A DNA stretch of 20,007 nt, taken from Bacillota bacterium. Its GTDB lineage: Bacteria > Bacillota > Clostridia > Acetivibrionales > DTU013. The notes beneath the pieces were generated by a model. The model did not search any database, was not told the DNA's origin, and saw only the letters and a program-made list of their open reading frames with translations. The stretch spans positions 1 through 20,007 of the forward strand of contig JAEZJL010000484.1 of the NCBI GenBank assembly GCA_023415815.1, given 5' to 3'. The translations under genes were made by a program, and so were the position numbers. Below are positions 1-6,928 of the stretch, one piece after another (the stretch's first letter is position 1; every line of letters begins with the position of its first letter).

Positions 1-176
1 CCGTCAAGGCTCTGGTTCTCGATCTGGTTGTCTACATAAACGGCGTCCCCCAGTCTTGAGGCGGCTTCATCCGCGGATGTGCTGCCCTGCTTGTAGCTGT
101 ACTGGAGATAACCGGCGACAACTATCATAAGTATCAACGCAAGAATCACTATTTGCTTTCTCTTAAAGACCATCAT
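1..176 (-). CDS. spoIIIAH: Stage III sporulation protein AH (partial, N-terminal 58 residues)
   Basis: This is the 5' end of spoIIIAH; the rest lies beyond the left edge. The visible residues begin MMVFKRKQIVILALI, giving a short basic cytoplasmic tail and one membrane segment (about residues 8-23). A polar, Gln/Ser-rich stretch follows, as expected for the start of the extracellular ring-forming domain. In the family, SpoIIIAH sits in the mother-cell-derived outer forespore membrane and binds forespore SpoIIQ to form the channel or feeding tube. The start at 176 is chosen because an AAGGGGG ribosome-binding site lies 7 bases upstream; the next codon is also ATG. Last gene of the spoIIIA operon, separated from spoIIIAG by a 116-base gap that is wide for this operon. 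Identity rests on the N-terminus and on position. Confidence 0.9.
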   Translation of the reverse strand, partial: MMVFKRKQIVILALILMIVVAGYLQYSYKQGSTSADEAASRLGDAVYVDNQIENQSLD

Positions 177-219
177 TACTCTGCCCCCTTTTATGAAACT
201 GTTGGTTATTTATTCGGCT

Positions 220-248
220 GGTTTATGTCCCATTCAATAAATATATAT
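220..248 (-). promoter_or_regulatory. Possible internal sporulation promoter before spoIIIAH
   Basis: The AT-rich 116-base gap between spoIIIAG and spoIIIAH contains, on the minus strand, ATATATA (242-248), a 14-base spacer, and CATAAACC (220-227). This partly fits a sigma-E type promoter (ATA-rich -35, CATA-type -10). It would give a leader of roughly 40 bases before the spoIIIAH ribosome-binding site. AT-rich sequence yields such matches easily, so this is tentative. Confidence 0.25.
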
Positions 249-292
249 ATTCAAGTCCATTATTCTTTATATCACTTTTTTTGGAAAACCTT

Positions 293-892
293 TTACTTTT
301 TCATCTGCATGACCTGAATCTTATGTATCGGTATATCCATGAGCACCTGTACGGCGCTGCATATCCTCTCCCTGACCTGCGGACTGTCCGCGCCGTCCGC
401 CACCACCACCACGCCCTTGACCACCGGCTGCAGCTCCTTCAGGATCAGCGCGCTTTTTCCGCCGCTCTGCCGGTCTTCATAAACAACCGTACTGTCATAT
501 TCGCCCTGGCTGATGCTCCTCGTGCCGCCTCCGCTGTCCTTCTCCTCGGTGCTGCTCTCGTTCCTCTTCGTATCGTAGGCCGGGATGCTTTCCTTCCCGG
601 AGGCATAGGTGATCATCACGTCAACCCTTCCCACGCCCTGCATCTTGGAAAGTATTGAAGCCAGCTCGTCCTCGATCGGATTTGCGGACGCCTGAGCCTG
701 CACCGCGGCCTGGGTGGATTCCTGCACCGCCACGGGCGCCTGGCTGCCGCCGGAATCCTTTTTCCCGCTGAATAAGGTCCCTGCGGCTATTATGACGATA
801 ATTCCTATGATGATGACGATAACCGTGTTTTCGATAAGCTTTTTCCTGTCCTTGCCCTCAAGCATTTCTTTCAGGCGCTTTAAGATATTCAT
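293..892 (-). CDS. spoIIIAG: Stage III sporulation protein AG
   Basis: SpoIIIAG is a bitopic membrane protein that forms a large oligomeric ring in the outer forespore membrane as part of the SpoIIIA-SpoIIQ complex. The sequence shows a basic N-terminus, one hydrophobic segment near residues 22-40, a low-complexity Gln/Ala/Ser linker, then a ring-building domain (about residues 72-199) ending in a Val-rich strand and the tail KIQVMQMKK. The length of 199 residues is normal for the family. I chose ATG at 892 rather than the GTG at 901 because AAGGGG sits 8 bases upstream of the ATG and would overlap the GTG. It follows spoIIIAF by 5 bases, so the two are translated together. Confidence 0.95.
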   Translation of the reverse strand: MNILKRLKEMLEGKDRKKLIENTVIVIIIGIIVIIAAGTLFSGKKDSGGSQAPVAVQESTQAAVQAQASANPIEDELASILSKMQGVGRVDVMITYASGKESIPAYDTKRNESSTEEKDSGGGTRSISQGEYDSTVVYEDRQSGGKSALILKELQPVVKGVVVVADGADSPQVRERICSAVQVLMDIPIHKIQVMQMKK

Positions 893-897
893 TCTTC

Positions 898-1515
898 TCA
901 CCCCTTTATCCCCGAAATGATAATATTGCTCCTGTCTACTCCGTAAAGGCTGCTTATCCTTTCCTCCAGCCGCCTGACGACCTCCGGGTCCTGCCTGTCC
1001 GCCGTTTCTGCCGTACCTGTGCCGGCGTCCGTCCTGATCTTTCCTACTTTTATAGCGGGCTCGGTCCCGTTTTTGCCGCCATCCGCGCCTATTTCCAGAT
1101 AAGCCCTCTTTATCTCGCCGAAGCTGTCGGAGTTGTAGTCCTCGTTTATTATCACGTCCGCTTTTGCTTCGGACACGCCCTTCGTATCCAGAGCGCTCTG
1201 CTCAAGCTGGCCGATTATTTTCTTCCTGTAAACCTCCACTATCTGCTTCATCTGCTGCTCTTTCAGCACAGCGCTGTCCTTTTTCAGCTCCTCTCTGTCA
1301 ATAAAGCCGCTGTCGGCCGCAAGCGAAGCAGTCAAATCCACCTTGCCCCCCAGAAGCCCCAGGAAGGGGTTGATAATCGCTATAATCAGCACAAAGCCGG
1401 TGACAAGGCCCGCATACTTCTTCATGCGCCCTGAGGGCATGAGCATCTCGATAAGGACAATGAAAAGCACCAGCGTCACAATATTCAGCACCCAGTCCTT
1501 TATAAAGCCGACCAT
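898..1515 (-). CDS. spoIIIAF: Stage III sporulation protein AF
   Basis: SpoIIIAF is a membrane component of the SpoIIIA complex. The N-terminus MVGFIKDWVLNIVTLVLFIV supplies the first membrane segment, and a second spans about residues 36-56 (ending in INPFLGLL). The rest is a soluble domain that ends with a ring-building-like segment containing GVDRSNIIISGIKG. In sporulating bacteria the soluble domain resembles those of AG and AH. The 205-residue length is typical. The frame stays open far upstream, but the start at 1515 follows a strong GGGGGGAGG site 3 bases away and begins just after spoIIIAE ends, so the upstream extension is not coding. It lies 11 bases downstream of spoIIIAE. Confidence 0.93.
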   Translation of the reverse strand: MVGFIKDWVLNIVTLVLFIVLIEMLMPSGRMKKYAGLVTGFVLIIAIINPFLGLLGGKVDLTASLAADSGFIDREELKKDSAVLKEQQMKQIVEVYRKKIIGQLEQSALDTKGVSEAKADVIINEDYNSDSFGEIKRAYLEIGADGGKNGTEPAIKVGKIRTDAGTGTAETADRQDPEVVRRLEERISSLYGVDRSNIIISGIKG

Positions 1516-1526
1516 ATCCTCCCCCC

Positions 1527-2750
1527 TCACCTTATCATCGCGCTCATGTTGCCCGCGCTGATGAGCGCCGTTACGGAGATCAGGAACATGAAGGCAACTG
1601 AGGCCGACAGGCTGAAAATGTAAATCATTGAGCCTGCCACTTCGTTTATGCAGTTGGTGATGCGCTTTTCGGAAATCGGCTCGAGCAGCGCGCTTGCGGA
1701 TTTGTAAAGCACTACCAGGGCAAGAATCTTGAGCAGCGGGGCGATGCATATCAGGATCACGCCCACCATCACGGCAAGCCCCGCCGCGTTCTTTATCAGC
1801 AGCGTACAGCCTATTACCGTGTCGGCCGCATCGGAAAGCGTCTTTCCCACGATGGGGATAAAGGTGCTGATTGCAAATTTTGCCGCCTTGCTTGTCACGC
1901 CGTCTACAACCGCCCCCATTGAGCCCTGGAGCGACACTACGGCTATGAAGACGGTGAGTATGGCGCCGAGCGCCCAGCCCGTTATCTGCTTGATTAGCGC
2001 GGTCAGCCTGGAGAGCTGTATCTTGTCGGAGATGTTGTTTACGATGGAGAGGATTGCCGAGAGAAATATCAGCGGCATGAAAAGGTTCTTTATGACCGTT
2101 GCGGAGACCTCCACCACCATGAGCATGAGGGGCTGGAATATGCCCCCCGTGGTGATACTCCCGCCGGTGACCAGAAGCGTTATCAATACCGGCACGGTGG
2201 CGTACATAAAGCCCACCATGCTGTCGATGATCTCCATACCCATACTCATTGCGGTGCTGAAACTGACCATGAGCACTGAAACAATTACGATGTAGCACAC
2301 GAAAAAGGCCGTCTCGCCGACGCTCTCGCTCATGAAGGAGGTCTGAAGGTTCTTGAGCAGGGCGCACAGTATCACGAGCACGATGATTTTTACCAGCAGG
2401 CCGATGTTCTGGTACAGCTCCTTGAAAAGAAAACGCAGCACGTTGTCCGCAATGCTCTTCATATTGAATTCGAATTTTCCGCTTGCAGCGTCCTTTATGA
2501 GGTCCCTGGGGTCATAACCCTCCAGCAGTCCCGCTTCATCCTCGCGGGAAAATTTATTCAGCTGCTCCTCTATCTTGTTAATCCCGTCCGAATCCGTCTG
2601 CGAGCTGATGATATCCCCGCTGATATCTTCGTCGTTTTCCCCTTCGGCGCACCATGCCTGCGCGCTTCCGAAAATAACCACGAGAAGCAGCGTCAGGCAC
2701 AGCGTCAGTTTTTTTATAGGGCTTCCGTTTCTTTTGTCCCCCAAGCTCAT
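1527..2750 (-). CDS. spoIIIAE: Stage III sporulation protein AE
   Basis: SpoIIIAE is the large polytopic membrane protein of the SpoIIIA complex and is thought to form its membrane core. The 407-residue product begins with a cleavable-looking signal peptide: a Lys-Lys n-region, a Leu/Val-rich core and an Ala-Trp-Cys-Ala end near residue 35. An acidic segment follows, and about seven hydrophobic segments then spread from residue 95 to the C-terminus, with many small residues and Gly-Gly pairs as in this family. ATG at 2750 has GGAGG five bases upstream. It lies between spoIIIAD and spoIIIAF with short gaps (25 and 11 bases), consistent with one transcript. Confidence 0.95.
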   Translation of the reverse strand: MSLGDKRNGSPIKKLTLCLTLLLVVIFGSAQAWCAEGENDEDISGDIISSQTDSDGINKIEEQLNKFSREDEAGLLEGYDPRDLIKDAASGKFEFNMKSIADNVLRFLFKELYQNIGLLVKIIVLVILCALLKNLQTSFMSESVGETAFFVCYIVIVSVLMVSFSTAMSMGMEIIDSMVGFMYATVPVLITLLVTGGSITTGGIFQPLMLMVVEVSATVIKNLFMPLIFLSAILSIVNNISDKIQLSRLTALIKQITGWALGAILTVFIAVVSLQGSMGAVVDGVTSKAAKFAISTFIPIVGKTLSDAADTVIGCTLLIKNAAGLAVMVGVILICIAPLLKILALVVLYKSASALLEPISEKRITNCINEVAGSMIYIFSLSASVAFMFLISVTALISAGNMSAMIR

Positions 2751-2775
2751 CTTATCCTCCGTCTGCGATCCGTGG

Positions 2776-3162
2776 CTATGGCATTATATTCGTAATAAGG
2801 TCCAGGAGAGAGGTTACGATGGGAACTGCCAGGACGACGATGATAACCTTGCCTCCGAGCTCTATCTTTGAAGCTATGGAGCTTTCTCCCGCATCCCTGC
2901 ACACCTCGGCCCCGAATTCCGCTATATATGCTATCCCCACGATTTTCAAAACCGTTGTGAAATATACCGTATTGATTTCGACCCTGTCCGCATAGCCTTC
3001 CAGCAGTTCCAGCACCGCCGAGAGCTTGGAGGCCAGCAGCAGGAATATAACGACTCCGGTAACAATGCTCACCTGCACCGCCATTTCGGGCTTCTGAGCC
3101 CTCAGCACCACGATGATGACTGCGGCGACGATGCCAAGTCCTACGATCTGAAGTATTTCCAA
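2776..3162 (-). CDS. spoIIIAD: Stage III sporulation protein AD (TTG start)
   Basis: SpoIIIAD is a small polytopic protein of the SpoIIIA complex. Three or four hydrophobic segments are visible, and the central LKIVGIAYIAEFGAEVCRDA stretch and following SKIELGGK are highly characteristic of the family. No ATG is available at the 5' end. I chose the TTG at 3162, giving MEILQIVGLG, which matches the usual family N-terminus and sits 9 bases after an AAGGCGG site at 3172-3178. The alternative TTG at 3171 would directly abut that site. The product is 128 residues, normal for the family. It begins 16 bases after spoIIIAC and ends 25 bases before spoIIIAE. Confidence 0.94.
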   Translation of the reverse strand: MEILQIVGLGIVAAVIIVVLRAQKPEMAVQVSIVTGVVIFLLLASKLSAVLELLEGYADRVEINTVYFTTVLKIVGIAYIAEFGAEVCRDAGESSIASKIELGGKVIIVVLAVPIVTSLLDLITNIMP

Positions 3163-3178
3163 TGACGCCAACCGCCTT

Positions 3179-3376
3179 TTAGTTCAATTTAAACAGGGTT
3201 TTTACCGTATCGAAAAGGTTGGCCACCTCTTTAACGACCATAAGCAGTACGACAATAAGGCCTGCCAGCGTCGTCATCATCGCCTGCTCCTCCCTGTCCG
3301 ACCTTATGAGAAGCTGGTTCAGCACGGCAACCAGAATTCCTATGGCCGCAATTTTGAAGATCAAATCAATGCCCAT
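3179..3376 (-). CDS. spoIIIAC: Stage III sporulation protein AC
   Basis: SpoIIIAC is a 65-residue protein with two membrane segments (about residues 5-24 and 35-53) separated by a short polar loop, RSDREEQA. Length, layout and position match the family exactly. It belongs to the SpoIIIA complex in the mother-cell membrane around the forespore. ATG at 3376 follows AAGGAG with an 8-base spacer. It sits 13 bases after spoIIIAB and 16 bases before the chosen spoIIIAD start. Confidence 0.95.
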   Translation of the reverse strand: MGIDLIFKIAAIGILVAVLNQLLIRSDREEQAMMTTLAGLIVVLLMVVKEVANLFDTVKTLFKLN

Positions 3377-3389
3377 CGTCGAAATCTCC

Positions 3390-3911
3390 TTAAATAAGCA
3401 CTATGACAACAGCCAATCCTCCAAGTATCCCCAGGCTCCTGTACATGCTCTCATTCTTCTTCCGGCTTTCCTCCGCCTTCTGCTCCTGAGACCTCAGCTG
3501 GTACAGCGTCAGTCTTATATTCTTTACCTGGCCTTCGAGATCCGAGCCCCCCAGCAGCTTTCCGAAGGAAACCAGTATCTCTTCATCCTCCCTGTTGAGG
3601 GAGGTTTTCTTTATATTGCCTCTCACAGCTTCCTCCCAGGCCTGTGCCGCGCTCAAGCTCCTGCCGCTCCGGAGCCTCTCCACCGTATCGCTGAAAAATA
3701 TCCCGGTTTCGCCGCTGCCTGTGCCGGATATTCTTCCGAAGGCCTCCGCCAATACGTCTGAAAGGTAACTGATCTGATTTTCAAACATCTGCAGCATGGA
3801 CTGAAGCTCCCGAAGCTGCCGGGGTCTTTTCTTGCAGTCGCTCGAAAGCACATAGCCCAGGAAGCCGGACGAGAGCAGTACCATAATGCAGCCTAGCAGC
3901 TTAAATACCAT
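3390..3911 (-). CDS. spoIIIAB: Stage III sporulation protein AB
   Basis: SpoIIIAB is a membrane protein with an N-terminal segment (about residues 2-22), a long helical cytoplasmic domain, and a hydrophobic C-terminal end (LGILGGLAVVIVLI). It resembles type II secretion GspF-like inner-membrane proteins, and in the family it is thought to work with the SpoIIIAA ATPase. The product is 173 residues. I chose ATG at 3911, with AGGAG 9 bases upstream; the GTG at 3917 is only 3 bases from that site. The start overlaps the last 11 bases of spoIIIAA, so the two are translationally coupled. Confidence 0.94.
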   Translation of the reverse strand: MVFKLLGCIMVLLSSGFLGYVLSSDCKKRPRQLRELQSMLQMFENQISYLSDVLAEAFGRISGTGSGETGIFFSDTVERLRSGRSLSAAQAWEEAVRGNIKKTSLNREDEEILVSFGKLLGGSDLEGQVKNIRLTLYQLRSQEQKAEESRKKNESMYRSLGILGGLAVVIVLI

Positions 3912-4923
3912 ACGCACCAGCTCCTGTCAGGGACTCCATCGTTCTGCCGTCGACCACTTCCACCAGCGTACCCGGCCCCCTTGAGCAGCCAAGCACCACA
4001 TAGCGCTCGAAGACCTTCTCCTCAATAAGCCTGAGGACCTCGCGCCGGCTCTTGAGCTCCGATATGTTGTAGCCGTGCGCAGACGCGATAATTTTGACGC
4101 CTGCGTTCACAACGCCCATGATTGCCTCCCTGTCGCCCTCGTTCCCTATTTCGTCGGTTATTACTACCCTGGGCGACATGGATCTTATGATCATTGCCAT
4201 CCCCAGGCATTTCGGACAGCCGTCGAGCACGTCGGTCCTCACGCCCAGGTCGTTTTGCGGCGTCCCCCTGTAGCAGGCGGCGATTTCAGACCTTTCGTCC
4301 ACGACGCCCACCTTCACGCCCGCGAAGCCCAGCTCCGGGAGGCCGTCGCTCAAGACCCTCGCCATGTCGCGAAGGATCGTCGTCTTGCCGCACTGCGGCG
4401 GCGATATGACAAGCGTGTTGTATATCTCAGAATTACCGTGGACAAGGTATTTAAAAACCTTGGAGGAGCAGCCGATCATCTGGCCGGAAAGCCGTATATT
4501 AAGACCGGATATGTCCTTTATGTTTTTGACCGAGTCGCCTTCCATGACGGCTCTTCCCGCGATTCCGACCCTGTGGCCGCCCCGTATGGTGATATAGCCG
4601 TTCCGGATCTCCTCCTGGTATGCGTAGATGGAATTCTCGCTCATAAGCTCCAGCGCTCTGAAAATATCCTCTTGCCTTACGGCAAGGGCGTTTTCAGGCA
4701 GCGCCTCCGATACGCCGTCCTCCCCGATATACAGGTCGCCCCTGTAATTCTGCAGCATGAGGGGCTTGTCTGCCCTGAGCCTTATTTCCTCAAGCGCCTC
4801 AAGGACTGCCGCGTCCGTCCTGCTCAAGGGGTCCGCCAGCCTTTTGGGCAGGACCGGCAGTATGTCGCTTCTGAGCCTCTTTATCCGGCTTTCCCGGACT
4901 GCTGCTGTTCCGCTGCTCTTCAT
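3901..4923 (-). CDS. spoIIIAA: Stage III sporulation protein AA, secretion-type ATPase
   Basis: SpoIIIAA is the cytoplasmic ATPase of the SpoIIIA channel, related to type II and type IV secretion ATPases. The 340-residue product has a Walker A at residues 175-182 (PPQCGKTT, preceded by Ser where a classical P-loop has Gly; this is common in this family), a VDERSEI segment near 208-214, and a Walker B VVITDEIG at 253-260. HGYNISEL follows further on. The N-terminal 100 residues carry the family's LEEIRLR and NSIYAYQEEIRNGYITIRGG signatures. ATG at 4923 has GGAGGG 8 bases upstream. It is the first gene of the operon. In Bacillus the operon is read in the mother cell by sigma-E. Confidence 0.97.
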   Translation of the reverse strand: MKSSGTAAVRESRIKRLRSDILPVLPKRLADPLSRTDAAVLEALEEIRLRADKPLMLQNYRGDLYIGEDGVSEALPENALAVRQEDIFRALELMSENSIYAYQEEIRNGYITIRGGHRVGIAGRAVMEGDSVKNIKDISGLNIRLSGQMIGCSSKVFKYLVHGNSEIYNTLVISPPQCGKTTILRDMARVLSDGLPELGFAGVKVGVVDERSEIAACYRGTPQNDLGVRTDVLDGCPKCLGMAMIIRSMSPRVVITDEIGNEGDREAIMGVVNAGVKIIASAHGYNISELKSRREVLRLIEEKVFERYVVLGCSRGPGTLVEVVDGRTMESLTGAGAYGI

Positions 4924-4968
4924 AGGTTTGTCCCTCCGGTATTCCTCATTTGCTCGTCCTTACCTATA

Positions 4969-4995
4969 AATATTTGACTTTGTCCGATTTTATGC
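4969..4995 (-). promoter_or_regulatory. spoIIIAAp: Possible sigma-E-like promoter of the spoIIIA operon
   Basis: Upstream of spoIIIAA on the minus strand, GCATAAA (4989-4995) and CAAATATT (4969-4976) lie 12 bases apart. They partly resemble sigma-E -35 and -10 elements, but the spacing is shorter than the usual 14 or so. Sigma-E control is expected from the Bacillus operon; this exact placement is a guess. Confidence 0.3.
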
Positions 4996-5065
4996 CGGCG
5001 GGAAATAAAAGGATCGGGCACGGAAACTTGACCCCTTTTCAGATTGCCCCCAAAATAGCGGCAGC

Positions 5066-5097
5066 AAAAAAAGAGCGGTCGCCTGAACTGCTCTTTT
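5066..5097 (-). terminator. Intrinsic terminator after the GNAT / small ORF unit
   Basis: Read on the minus strand, AAAAGAGCAGTT pairs across a six-base loop with ACCGCTCTTTT (one C-A mismatch), and the transcript then ends in a run of seven T. It lies 56 bases after the stop of the small ORF at 5154. It separates this unit from the spoIIIA operon. The plus-strand version has a weaker T-run, so it may also stop opposing transcripts. Confidence 0.75.
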
Positions 5098-5153
5098 GAA
5101 AGAAGGTTTTTATTTTTTACTTCGTAAGGGAATATCTAAAGTCAATACCCAGG

Positions 5154-5280
5154 CTACTCACCTTTAACGGTATACTCGGCCAGTATATCCGCCAGTTCCT
5201 TCTCCTGCCCGGGGTTTAATCCGAAAAATTCCTTCAGCTTGCTTATTATCCTGCCCGCCTCCCTTTTGTAAAGACCACAT
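5154..5280 (-). pseudogene. Small ORF with an apparent one-base frameshift, function unknown
   Basis: Directly behind the GNAT gene is a well-formed start: GGGAGGG (5287-5293), a 6-base spacer, and ATG at 5280. That frame reads MWSLQKGG and then becomes featureless. One base out, the frame ending in TAG at 5154 reads a convincing helical protein segment: REAGRIISKLKEFFGLN, then PGQEKELADILAEYTVKGE. Skipping one base near the AAAAGGG run at about 5261-5267 joins the start to this segment, giving about 41 residues. A GTG at 5278 with the opposite shift is also possible. This looks like a small gene broken by an indel in a short homopolymer, or a sequencing error. Programmed shifting is unlikely, as no classical slippery heptamer is present. 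I do not recognise the family. Confidence 0.5.
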
Positions 5281-5297
5281 TGATTACCCTCCCGTGG

Positions 5298-6068
5298 TTA
5301 AAGCTTTCCGCAATCCTGTTCCGTCCAGATAAATGCCGGAGTATCCGGCAGCCTGACAAAGCCGATTTTCTGCGCCAGTTTCAGGGAAGCCTCACGGTAT
5401 GGCCATGTGCTCCAGCAAGGGACATAGCTGCGTCGAAGCAGCTCATCAATCAGGGAAATCGCGGCAAATGTGCCATATCCCTTGCCCTGATGCTCCGGAA
5501 GAGTTTCAATATCCAGTTCGGCACAGCCCGCACCGAGCATAATGGCAGAGCATTTACATACGCAAACATCCCCCAGCCACAATTGCGCCGAAGGATACGG
5601 TTTTAAGGAAATAGGGCTGCCGTTTATGTCTTTAACGCATAAGCTGACCCTTTCGGGCTGTTTATTATATTTTTCTTTTGCCTTCGCATAGCCGTCGGGG
5701 TTAAATTCAAACAGCCTTCTTCCGTCACAAAACCCGTGATGAGGTTCAAAAACTTGTTTCAATGTATGATCCCATGCGCCGGAAGGGGAGAAGATTATTA
5801 TTTCTTTCGCATCGGCTTCAGGCAATATTTCTCTGAACACCAAAGCGTCCAGCCCAGACTCGATTCCTACGGTATCGGGATCGCCGGTGACATAACAGAA
5901 CATAAACGGCGTACGGAGCAGGGCATAGCAGGGGGCAGCCGGATTGTCGACATAGATGCAGCCTTCGTACTGTCCCTCGATTACCGAGTAGATAACAGGT
6001 ATATTGTGTGTGTACTTATCGAACATTTTAACAATGTCCTTCGGATAAGGCGCTTTTATTTTTATCAA
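5298..6068 (-). CDS. GNAT-family N-acetyltransferase
   Basis: A predicted acetyl-CoA-dependent N-acyltransferase. The C-terminal third carries the GNAT motif A: strand ELDIETLPEH, then the pyrophosphate-binding loop QGKGYG (about residues 194-199), then a helix. A later strand, VPCWSTWPYREASLKLAQKIGF, has the typical N-x-S/A-x-x-L-A-x-K-x-GF ending of GNAT proteins, with Arg-Glu-Ala in place of Asn-x-Ala. The N-terminal half is divergent and matches the two-domain layout of PF12746-type GNAT enzymes. I chose TTG at 6068 (256 residues) because AGGGGG lies 6 bases upstream; ATG at 6083 and TTG at 6098 have poor sites. Substrate is unknown. A small frameshifted ORF follows 17 bases later, then a terminator. 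Confidence 0.8.
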   Translation of the reverse strand: MIKIKAPYPKDIVKMFDKYTHNIPVIYSVIEGQYEGCIYVDNPAAPCYALLRTPFMFCYVTGDPDTVGIESGLDALVFREILPEADAKEIIIFSPSGAWDHTLKQVFEPHHGFCDGRRLFEFNPDGYAKAKEKYNKQPERVSLCVKDINGSPISLKPYPSAQLWLGDVCVCKCSAIMLGAGCAELDIETLPEHQGKGYGTFAAISLIDELLRRSYVPCWSTWPYREASLKLAQKIGFVRLPDTPAFIWTEQDCGKL

Positions 6069-6210
6069 GACGATCCCCCTCATTCTCGAACAAAGCAAAT
6101 TCTAATACAATATCCCTATAAAAATAATATAACTTGTTTCATGCTAAAAACCAGGTATAGAACGGCTATATTAATTTTTTCCTTCGTTTCCGCTCGCCAA
6201 ATCTGCCAAA

Positions 6211-6239
6211 ACAAAAAGAGCAGCCGGTTTGACTGCTCT
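6211..6239 (-). terminator. Intrinsic terminator of lepB
   Basis: On the minus strand AGAGCAG (complement of 6233-6239) pairs with CTGCTCT (complement of 6217-6223) across a 9-base loop. The sequence TTTTTGTTTT follows. It begins 15 bases after the lepB stop codon. The stem resembles that of the terminator at 5066-5097. Confidence 0.8.
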
Positions 6240-6254
6240 GCATGCTTCATAGAA

Positions 6255-6860
6255 TTACCTGACTCCGCCGAACTTGTCCAGCGGCCAGAATCTGAAAACC
6301 GCTTTTCCTTCGATCTGCTTCCTGTCTATTGCGCCGAAGGACCTGCTGTCCTTGCTTACCTCCCGGTTATCGCCGAAAACTATGTACTTTCCTGCGGGAA
6401 CCTTTACCGGAAATTTTTCTTCTCTGCTGTACGTTATACCCTTCACATAGGGTTCGTCCAGCTTTTGGCCGTTGACATATACTGCGTTGTCCCTGATATC
6501 GACCTCATCGCCCGGCAGGCCTATGACTCTTTTGACCAAACGGACGTTGCTCTTATCTTCTACAGGCTTGAAGACCTCTGAAACGTCCTTGAGGAAAATT
6601 TTGATATCATCAAGGTAGCTGGATGGCAGTTCATCCTCAATAAATACGATGATGTCTCCCCGCTTCGGATTCCCAAAATCGTAGCTGAGCTTCTCAATAA
6701 TAAGATGCTGCCCTTCAATAAGCGTGTCCTGCATGGAGGACTGCCTTACCTGCGTAGTGGCGAAAACCTTTGTATTGAGAAGCATGACAATCACAAAAGC
6801 GCCTGCAAAAGTTATAATCCACTCCGCTATCTCTCTCAGGACTATTTTGCTGGACTGCAT
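6255..6860 (-). CDS. lepB: Signal peptidase I
   Basis: Type I signal peptidase (S26), which cleaves signal peptides from exported proteins on the outer face of the membrane. The 201-residue product has one N-terminal membrane anchor (about residues 12-29). The catalytic Ser42 lies in QSSMQDTL and the catalytic Lys110 in RLVKRVIGLPGD. The C-terminal signature GDNREVSKDSRSFG (about 168-181) is intact. Between Ser and Lys there is an insert of about 20 residues (SSYLDDIKIFLKDVSEVFK) compared with the short Bacillus enzymes. ATG at 6860 has GGGGTG 7 bases upstream. Upstream lies a tandem palindromic repeat and a zinc-ribbon gene; downstream is its own terminator. Confidence 0.95.
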   Translation of the reverse strand: MQSSKIVLREIAEWIITFAGAFVIVMLLNTKVFATTQVRQSSMQDTLIEGQHLIIEKLSYDFGNPKRGDIIVFIEDELPSSYLDDIKIFLKDVSEVFKPVEDKSNVRLVKRVIGLPGDEVDIRDNAVYVNGQKLDEPYVKGITYSREEKFPVKVPAGKYIVFGDNREVSKDSRSFGAIDRKQIEGKAVFRFWPLDKFGGVR

Positions 6861-6928
6861 AATAACACCCCGTCGGACAAAAACTCGCAGGCCTAAGGCC
6901 TAGCTCGTCTTTGGCGCATTTCATTTCA

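Noticed and set aside
1516..2367. Long N-terminal extension of the spoIIIAF frame
   Set aside because: The extension is antifamily low-complexity His/Arg sequence lying in another frame of spoIIIAE; the ATG at 1515 has the proper site and family N-terminus.
4075..4977. 300-codon plus-strand open frame opposite spoIIIAA
   Set aside because: It has no ribosome-binding site, is His/Arg-rich without family signatures, and is antisense to a textbook spoIIIAA.
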